Below are positions 6,176-10,562 of a DNA stretch of 10,562 bases, in pieces. Position 1 is the stretch's first letter. Each line of letters opens with the position of its first letter. The position numbers were made by a program, and so were the translations under genes. The notes beneath the pieces are model-generated. The model was not told the DNA's origin. It saw only the letters and a program-made list of their open reading frames with translations, and ran no database searches. Source of the stretch: Pseudomonadota bacterium (lineage in GTDB: Bacteria; Pseudomonadota; Alphaproteobacteria; Rhizobiales; Xanthobacteraceae); the NCBI GenBank assembly GCA_023390955.1, contig JAEWBW010000064.1, forward strand, positions 1 through 10,562, given 5' to 3'.

Positions 6176-6190
6176 CCATGCTTTGCATGG
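6176..6190 (-). promoter_or_regulatory. Small hairpin touching the ribosome site of the 37-residue gene
   Basis: On the - strand CCATGC-aaa-GCATGG is a perfect 6-base-pair inverted repeat with a 3-base loop. Its last two bases belong to the GGAG ribosome site (6177-6174) of the gene starting at 6166. Folding could limit ribosome access, but the stem is short and may be coincidental. Confidence 0.3.
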
Positions 6191-6206
6191 AAATGACGGC
6201 GGCGGG

Positions 6207-6226
6207 CGTTGGTTCCCCAACCAACG
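6207..6226. other. Perfect 8-bp hairpin between two small genes
   Basis: CGTTGGTT-cccc-AACCAACG is a perfect 8-base-pair stem with a 4-base loop, 19 bases after the stop of the 72-residue gene on the - strand. No T-run follows, so it is not a classical intrinsic terminator; it could be a processing or attenuation hairpin. The - strand also contains GGGGAAC (6218-6212) with CATT 16 bases further on, one base off the alphaproteobacterial general-stress sigma (EcfG) pattern GGAAC-N16/17-CGTT, so a promoter is an alternative reading. Confidence 0.4.
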
Positions 6227-6245
6227 GCGAGCTGCTGGCTGCCGG

Positions 6246-6464
6246 CTACTTCCGCAGCAACTCGCTCAGCTTGGCCGTCGCCTCGGCGCATCTGAGGTCG
6301 TCGATGTCCCGCGAGAGCCTGAGCGCGGTCGCCTTCAGCGTCTCGATTTCGTCGGGATTTGGCGCCTCGAGCTCGTTGAGGCGCTTGTTGAGATCATCCA
6401 GTCTGGATTGGAGCTGCCCGACCCCGGCCGCCCCGTTCACTTTCCAAATTCTCTGCGCACGCAT
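6246..6464 (-). CDS. Hypothetical 72-residue coiled-coil protein
   Basis: The 72-residue product is hydrophilic and largely helical, with heptad-spaced leucines at residues 18, 22, 25, 29 and 32 (QLQSRLDDLNKRLNELE, 18-34) and a second helix from about 39 to 58 (EIETLKATALRLSRDIDDL) after a Pro-containing break at 35-37. It ends KLSELLRK. This is what a small antiparallel coiled-coil hairpin or dimerisation module looks like; no enzymatic motif or signal sequence is present. The ATG at 6464 has GGGGA about 8 bases upstream. It lies 132 bases from the end of the sugar-acid operon and 79 bases before the next small gene, so it may have its own promoter in 6465-6551. The function is unknown. Confidence 0.68.
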   Translation of the reverse strand: MRAQRIWKVNGAAGVGQLQSRLDDLNKRLNELEAPNPDEIETLKATALRLSRDIDDLRCAEATAKLSELLRK

Positions 6465-6481
6465 TGTAGTTCCCCACTTAA

Positions 6482-6497
6482 CTCACGGCGTTGTGAG
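6482..6497. other. Short inverted repeat upstream of the coiled-coil gene
   Basis: CTCAC-ggcgtt-GTGAG is a 5-base inverted repeat with a 6-base spacer, 18-33 bases upstream of the ATG at 6464. It could be an operator or a 5' hairpin, but arms of this length occur by chance and I see no clear promoter elements around it. Confidence 0.2.
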
Positions 6498-6551
6498 CGT
6501 GGTTCGTGGCTGGAATGGGAGTTTCTTGCGTCAGGCCTCAGACGGTGGGGA

Positions 6552-6573
6552 ACCGTTGCAGAAGCGCAACGGT
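6552..6573 (-). terminator. Possible terminator hairpin of the sugar-acid operon
   Basis: ACCGTTGC-(6-base loop)-GCAACGGT is a perfect 8-base-pair stem 24 bases beyond the stop of the kinase gene on the - strand. A T-run is missing (ttcccc follows), so termination would be weak or need Rho. A second palindrome, GGCCGCGCGGCC at 6581-6592, lies between it and the stop codon. Confidence 0.4.
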
Positions 6574-6596
6574 GTGAACCGGCCGCGCGGCCTCAG

Positions 6597-7955
6597 CTAG
6601 CGCGCGCCGTCCCGCGCCCGCGCAAAAAAGTCCACGCCGCCGACCTGACCGCCCTTCAGCGCGATCTCGATGCGGGCGTGGTCGCGGTCGGAGGAGGCGC
6701 GGCAGAGCGGGGCGCCCGATGTCAGCGGTGCGATGGCGGTGAGGGCGTAGATGTCCATGGCCTGCAGCGCGTGGCCGGACGTGTCGCCGCCGGCGACGAC
6801 AGCGCGTTCGAGCCGCGCCGTCTGCAGGATCAGGTCGAGCGCGCGGCCAAGACCTGTGCCGATGCGGTCGTTGACAGCGGTGGCTGTCGCACCGCGTGCT
6901 GCGATCGCAGCAATGAGGGCACCGACCGCCGGATCGTTCGGACCGCTGGCGGTGATCAGCAGCGGATCGCGTCCACCCGACAGCGCGGCGAGCGCGCGCT
7001 CCGCGGCGCGAGCGGTCTCGCGATCCCATTCGGCCGCGTCGACGGCGCGGGCTGCATCGAGGCGAATGACCTCGAAGCCGTGCTGCTCCGCATGTTCGAT
7101 CTGCCCGGCCGTGACCGGCGAGCACGAGCCGGATACGCTGGCCATTCGCGCCACGGCGCGAAGCGGCATCATGGGCACGGCATCCGGGATCAGTCCCGCC
7201 GCCTGCCAATAGGCGACCAGCGCCTGCTCGACGCCTTGCGAGCCCGCCGCGAACAGACGCGCGCCGCGATGCTGCCAGATCAGGCGGCCGGCCTCGATCA
7301 GCGAGGCCTGGTCGAGAACGTCGAGCGAAACGATCTCGGCGCCGTCGGCCTGCGCGCGGGCAAGCCGTTCGTCCGCCTTGCCGTTCTTCATCGCGACGAA
7401 ATCGACGAGGCCGATTTTTCGCGCGGTCTGATGGGCAAGATGACGGCCGAGATCGGACTCGTCCATCGGCGTCACCGGATGGCGCGACATGGTCGGATGG
7501 CGGTCGAGCCGATAGCCGGTGCCGTTCACGGCCGCGAAGAGGTGGCCGAACATCTGGTAGCGGCCGAAGGCGGGTGAGGCGACCAGCAGCGGGTGCCAGG
7601 CGCCGCCAAGCCGCGGCACCGCAAGATCGATCGCTTTGCCGATCGAACCGATCTCAGGCGCGGAATCGAAGGTCGAGCACACCTTGTAATGCGCGACCGG
7701 CGCGCCGATCGCCGCCAGCGCATCGAACACCGGCGGCAGATGGCGCTCCATCCAGACCGGGTCCTGCGAGCGCGCTACGCCTGCGATGCCGATGCCGCGA
7801 TATTGCGCGGCCGCGGCCAGGCGCTCGGGTGTCGGCAATTCGAGAAACAGGATGGTTGGGAGGCCCGCGAAGGCAAGCGCCTCCATCGCCGCCGACGATC
7901 CCGTGTAGTCGTCGCCGTAGAATGCGACCAGCGGTCCGTCCGGCAACGCACTCAT
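6597..7955 (-). CDS. Four-carbon acid sugar kinase family protein (DUF1537), 3-oxo-isoapionate kinase-like
   Basis: The 452-residue product is a two-domain DUF1537 kinase, which phosphorylates small sugar acids with ATP. The N-terminal substrate domain (about 5-235) opens with the hallmark VAFYGDDYTGSSAA (10-23) and contains KVCSTFDS (91-98), the region that in the family binds the acid sugar. The C-terminal nucleotide domain (about 270-445) has SGSCSPVT (275-282), ASGPND (336-341), VAGGDTSG (387-394) and ALKGGQVGG (432-440). The length and all motifs are intact. ATG at 7955 overlaps the stop of the RuBisCO-like gene (ATGA) and gives the usual N-terminus; an upstream in-frame start at 7988 lies inside that gene. 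In the D-apionate pathway the DUF1537 kinase OiaK makes 3-oxo-isoapionate 4-phosphate for a RuBisCO-like enzyme, which matches this pairing. Other DUF1537 members act on erythronate, threonate or otnate derivatives, so the family is sure and the substrate is inferred. Confidence 0.9.
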   Translation of the reverse strand: MSALPDGPLVAFYGDDYTGSSAAMEALAFAGLPTILFLELPTPERLAAAAQYRGIGIAGVARSQDPVWMERHLPPVFDALAAIGAPVAHYKVCSTFDSAPEIGSIGKAIDLAVPRLGGAWHPLLVASPAFGRYQMFGHLFAAVNGTGYRLDRHPTMSRHPVTPMDESDLGRHLAHQTARKIGLVDFVAMKNGKADERLARAQADGAEIVSLDVLDQASLIEAGRLIWQHRGARLFAAGSQGVEQALVAYWQAAGLIPDAVPMMPLRAVARMASVSGSCSPVTAGQIEHAEQHGFEVIRLDAARAVDAAEWDRETARAAERALAALSGGRDPLLITASGPNDPAVGALIAAIAARGATATAVNDRIGTGLGRALDLILQTARLERAVVAGGDTSGHALQAMDIYALTAIAPLTSGAPLCRASSDRDHARIEIALKGGQVGGVDFFARARDGAR

Positions 7956-9160
7956 GGCCGCCGGCTGCCCGACATCGCGGCATCCCAAGCGGCGCGCAGC
8001 TCAGTCACGCCTGCCGCAGGTCCGCCGGGATGCGCCAGAATGCCGCCGCCGGCTGCGAAGATCAGGTCGGTCGATCCGAGCGCACGCCAGGTCGGCACGG
8101 CCTGTGCGGCCGACTGGCCCGAGGAGAACACCGGCAGCGCGATGCACGGTCTGTCCGCGAACAGCGGCGACAATGCCGCGCGTGCGGAGGCGACGACGCT
8201 CTCGTCGGTCTCGCTGAACTTGTTGCCGATGCCGTTGACGTGCATGTGGTCGGCGCCGGCAAGCCGCCAGATCGTCTGCCACGCCCGAAAATCCCAGCCC
8301 AATGCAGGATGCCGGCTGAGCGCGCCCCAGCCGTTGCGATGGGCATGGATAGGCAGCTGGCTGTGACGCGCAAGCTCGGTCATGCCGACGAGGCCGATCG
8401 AGTTGATGCTTGCCATCACACAGGTGCCGCCCTCGGCCAGCACGAGGTCGTGACGCCGTCGCATCTGGTCGAGCTCTCCGGTCAGGTTGAAGGCAACCAT
8501 CACCTTGCGCCCGGTGCGCCCTGCGTGGTCGTTGACCACGCGCATCACCGCGCGCACGCGATCCTCGAACGGGCAGTAGGCGCCGTCCGACTGCAGCTCG
8601 TCGTCCTTGATGAAGTCGATGCCGGCCTCGCACAGCGTCGCGACCAGCGCCGCCGTTTCGTTAGCGCTCATGCCGATGCTGGGCTTGATGATGGTCCCGA
8701 TCAGCGGACGATCGTTGACGCCCGTGAGTTTGCGCGTGCCGGCGACGCCGAATTTCGGTCCGGCATAGGCAGATGCAAAGGCGAGCGGCAGGCGCAGATC
8801 GAGCAGGCGCAGGCCGGTGAGCTGGCGCAATTCCCAGAGATTGCCGGCAATCGCGGTGACGAGATTAGGAAGCGACGGTCCGATATTGTCGATCGGCCAC
8901 GACAGCGTCACGCGTGCGCGCCGCCACGGGCCATCGGTGCTGATCGGGCGTGCTACGGGAAGCGACGGCGCATCGACGGAGTCGCGCAGCTCGATCCGCT
9001 CGACCCGCGCCGCGGCGCGCTGCTTCAACTCCTCGGTCTCGCCGGGGACCGCGACGAAGGTGCCGCTCGACTGTTCGCCTGCCATCGTCTCCGCGGCGAT
9101 GCGGGGATCGCCCGGCGTCTCGATCAGATAGTCGGCTTCGATGCGAACGGGGCTGGTCAC
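7952..9160 (-). CDS. RuBisCO-like protein (form IV), OiaX/OiaT-type sugar-acid phosphate enzyme
   Basis: The 402-residue product has the RuBisCO large-subunit fold without being a CO2-fixing form I-III enzyme. By pattern, RuBisCO residues are kept: Lys159 (as K175) in GTIIKPSIG, the carbamate-metal motif KDDE (185-188, as K201-E204), His274-Arg275 in HAHRNGWG (as H294-R295), His307 (as H327), Lys314 (as K334) in MHVNGIGNKF, Ser347 near SSGQS, and the phosphate-binding AAGGGILAHPGG (369-380). Surrounding sequence (NGWGALSRHP in place of the RAMHAVIDR loop) differs, placing it in a RuBisCO-like group. Members that act with a DUF1537 kinase, OiaX and OiaT, decarboxylate or cleave 3-oxo-isoapionate 4-phosphate; the kinase gene directly downstream supports that reading. 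The start is GTG at 9160, 12 bases after the stop of the VOC gene, with only a weak ribosome site; the next in-frame ATG would remove 25 conserved-looking residues. Confidence 0.88.
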   Translation of the reverse strand: MTSPVRIEADYLIETPGDPRIAAETMAGEQSSGTFVAVPGETEELKQRAAARVERIELRDSVDAPSLPVARPISTDGPWRRARVTLSWPIDNIGPSLPNLVTAIAGNLWELRQLTGLRLLDLRLPLAFASAYAGPKFGVAGTRKLTGVNDRPLIGTIIKPSIGMSANETAALVATLCEAGIDFIKDDELQSDGAYCPFEDRVRAVMRVVNDHAGRTGRKVMVAFNLTGELDQMRRRHDLVLAEGGTCVMASINSIGLVGMTELARHSQLPIHAHRNGWGALSRHPALGWDFRAWQTIWRLAGADHMHVNGIGNKFSETDESVVASARAALSPLFADRPCIALPVFSSGQSAAQAVPTWRALGSTDLIFAAGGGILAHPGGPAAGVTELRAAWDAAMSGSRRP

Positions 9161-9172
9161 GGCGCGCGTGGC

Positions 9173-9712
9173 CTAGAGTTTGGTCAGGTCGGGGAACGGA
9201 CGCACGGGATCCTTGCCGTCCCAGTCCTTCGAAGCCGCGCGGATCAGGTCGAACATCTTGCCCTTGGGGCCTGCGACCTCGGACAGCTCGATCACCGTGC
9301 CCGGATGATATTCGGTGTCGAAATAGACGAAGCGGCCGCGCGCGCCGACCTCGCCGCTCATCACCGGCTTGAAACCCTGCGCTTCGAGGCGCGCCAGATC
9401 GGAATCGTAATCCTCGGTCCAGTAGGCGACATGCTGCAGGCCGGTGCGTCCGGCCTTCAGGAAGTCGGCATACATCGACGGCGCATCGTTGCGGATCTGG
9501 ATCAGCTCCATCTGCAGCGGGCCTGAGTTGGCGAGCGCCACCGAATTGTGCGGCTCATAGGCGGTGCCGCGATAGCGGTAGTTCACGATCGGCACGCGCG
9601 GATTGTAGAACCACGGTCCGATGCCGAGCTCGCGGCTCCAGTAATCCATGGCCTTCTCGATGTCGTCGACGACATAGCCGGCCTGCCGGATCTCGCCAAA
9701 AAAGCGGCTCAT
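9173..9712 (-). CDS. VOC-superfamily protein (glyoxalase/methylmalonyl-CoA epimerase-like)
   Basis: The 179-residue product has two paired beta-alpha-beta-beta-beta modules of the vicinal oxygen chelate fold. The first begins IRQAGYVVDDIEKAMDYW (8-25) and ends QMELIQ (67-72); the second begins GLQHVAYWTED (91-101) and ends TVIELSE (139-145). Candidate metal ligands are Gln10, Glu69, His94 and Glu142; a Gln where many relatives have His is seen in some VOC families. ATG at 9712 lies 19 bases after the permease stop, with GTGGGA upstream as a moderate ribosome site. VOC enzymes isomerise, cleave or epimerise via a metal-bound enolate, a chemistry that would suit a keto-sugar-acid pathway, but no VOC step is part of the described OiaK/OiaX route. 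Its position between the transporter and the RuBisCO-like gene says it serves the same pathway; the reaction is unknown. Confidence 0.85.
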   Translation of the reverse strand: MSRFFGEIRQAGYVVDDIEKAMDYWSRELGIGPWFYNPRVPIVNYRYRGTAYEPHNSVALANSGPLQMELIQIRNDAPSMYADFLKAGRTGLQHVAYWTEDYDSDLARLEAQGFKPVMSGEVGARGRFVYFDTEYHPGTVIELSEVAGPKGKMFDLIRAASKDWDGKDPVRPFPDLTKL

Positions 9713-9731
9713 AGAATCATTCCCACTCTGG

Positions 9732-10562
9732 TCAGAATTTGAGGAAGCCGGTCGACAGCCACGGGATCGCCGCGACGATGACGAGACCGACGAACAGTGC
9801 CGCGACGTAGCCCCAGATGTGCTTGAGGCCTTCGTCGGGCGATATCTTGCTGATGGCGCAGGCGCCGTAATAGCCGACGCCGAACGGCGGCGAGAACAGG
9901 CCGATGCCCATTGCGATGATCACCACCATCGCATAGTGCACCTCGTGCACGCCGACCTGCCGCGCGATTGGAAACAGCAGCGGGCCGAACAGCACGATCG
10001 CCGGAATTCCCTCGAGCACGCTGCCGAGCACGATGAAGGCAACGATCGAAATGGCCATGAAGCCGTAGGCGCCTCCCGGGATTGCCGCCATGGCCTTTGC
10101 CAGCTGCTGCGAGAAACCGGATTGCGTCAGGCCCCACGCCATCGCCGTGGCGCAGCCGATGATGAAGATGATCGCGCCGGTGAGCGAGGCGGTTTCGACC
10201 AGCATCGGCTTCAGGCGCCGCCAGGGAAACTGGCGGTAGATCAGAAGGCCCATCAGCACGGCGTAGGCGATGCCGATCGTGGAGACTTCCGTCGCCGTGG
10301 CAACGCCTTCGACCACGGCGGTGCGGATCACGAAGGGCAGGAGGATGGCGGGCAGGGCGACGACGGCGAGCTTGCCGATCTCACGCTTGGGAACGCGGCG
10401 CACATGGCTGAGGTCCTCGTGCCGATAACGCCGCCAGACCACGACGCAGAGCATCGCGCCGACGATCAGCGCCGGCAGCAGTCCGCCGGTGAAGAGGGCG
10501 GCAATCGAGACGCCGGTGACCGAGCCGATCGTGATCAGCACGATGCTCGGCGGGATGGTTTC
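9732..10562 (-). CDS. TRAP transporter large permease subunit (DctM-like), C-terminal part
   Basis: These 276 residues are the C-terminal part of a TRAP transporter M subunit; the frame is open through the right edge of the window, so the N-terminus is missing. The visible part opens with ETIPPSIVLITIGSVTGVS, the conserved IPPS-loop of DctM proteins, and has at least seven hydrophobic spans separated by short loops, including GSVLEGIPAIVLFGPLLFPIA and FSPPFGVGYYGACAISK, the region containing the PPFG motif of the family. TRAP transporters use a membrane-potential or sodium gradient and a periplasmic binding protein to take up acidic solutes; the Q and P subunits would be expected upstream, beyond 10562. 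It is followed after 19 bases by the VOC gene, so it belongs to the same operon and probably imports the sugar acid that the downstream enzymes process. Confidence 0.93.
   Translation of the reverse strand, partial: ETIPPSIVLITIGSVTGVSIAALFTGGLLPALIVGAMLCVVVWRRYRHEDLSHVRRVPKREIGKLAVVALPAILLPFVIRTAVVEGVATATEVSTIGIAYAVLMGLLIYRQFPWRRLKPMLVETASLTGAIIFIIGCATAMAWGLTQSGFSQQLAKAMAAIPGGAYGFMAISIVAFIVLGSVLEGIPAIVLFGPLLFPIARQVGVHEVHYAMVVIIAMGIGLFSPPFGVGYYGACAISKISPDEGLKHIWGYVAALFVGLVIVAAIPWLSTGFLKF

Noticed and set aside
6546..6573. A + strand GGAAC-N16-CGGT resembling an EcfG promoter.
   Set aside because: It would transcribe + strand, where only antisense sequence lies downstream; the stretch is better explained by the hairpin after the kinase gene.
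7952..9160. Calling the RuBisCO-like gene a CO2-fixing RuBisCO.
   Set aside because: The loop around the active-site His-Arg and the N-terminal domain differ from forms I-III, no phosphoribulokinase or small subunit is present, and the partner is a DUF1537 kinase.
6075..9526. Two very long open frames on the + strand (about 500 residues at 6075-7577 and 650 residues at 7574-9526).
   Set aside because: They lie opposite the DUF1537 kinase, RuBisCO-like and VOC genes, are rich in Arg, Ala and His with no recognisable motif, and are the usual antisense shadows of high-GC genes.
1..10562. tRNA or rRNA genes, CRISPR arrays, insertion sequences, phage attachment sites.
   Set aside because: No clover-leaf pattern, regularly spaced repeats, transposase motifs or flanking inverted repeats were seen by eye; a covariance-model search would be needed to exclude small RNAs.

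Overview
The window looks like the chromosome of an alphaproteobacterium of the Bradyrhizobium/Nitrobacteraceae type. This is an inference from the high GC content, GC-rich third codon positions, many coupled start/stop overlaps and the gene families present; no RNA marker gene is available to prove it. It has three parts: a polysaccharide export and rhamnose block on the + strand (1-3114), a peptide-kinase-nucleotidyltransferase cassette plus small genes on the - strand (3123-6464), and a sugar-acid catabolic operon on the - strand (6597-10562).

Part 1, 1-3114 (+): the end of an ABC-2 type polysaccharide permease (Wzm-like), its ATPase with a C-terminal carbohydrate-binding extension (Wzt-like), then rfbC and rfbD, the last two steps of dTDP-L-rhamnose synthesis. 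All junctions overlap by 1-11 bases, so this is one transcription unit. It points to an O-antigen or other cell-surface polysaccharide that contains rhamnose or a related deoxysugar and leaves the cytoplasm by the ABC-transporter route.

Part 2a, 3123-5577 (-), convergent with part 1 and only 8 bases from it: three genes overlapping by 4 bases each. In order of transcription they are a 52-residue peptide with an Arg-Arg motif, a hydrophobic segment and a C-terminal serine; a protein fusing a PqqD-like peptide-binding domain to an HPr-kinase-like domain; and a nucleotidyltransferase-fold protein with a coiled-coil tail of the kind found on polysaccharide glycosyltransferases. PqqD domains bind precursor peptides. 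HPrK-like kinases and this class of nucleotidyltransferase tailor some lasso peptides. The layout therefore suggests a peptide-modifying system without a cyclase, next to a polysaccharide locus. It is the most interesting content of the window.

Part 2b, 5730-6464 (-): three small genes of unknown function (72-residue coiled coil, 37-residue membrane peptide, 103-residue protein with a C-terminal hydrophobic end), separated by short hairpins.

Part 3, 6597-10562 (-): an operon of a TRAP transporter large permease (cut by the window edge), a VOC-fold protein, a RuBisCO-like protein and a four-carbon acid sugar kinase (DUF1537 family). The last two overlap by 4 bases. Pairing of these two families is known from the 3-oxo-isoapionate (D-apiose/D-apionate) pathway, where the kinase makes the phosphate and the RuBisCO-like protein decarboxylates it. 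The window therefore probably encodes uptake and breakdown of a branched or four-to-six-carbon sugar acid. The exact substrate is not fixed by the sequence.
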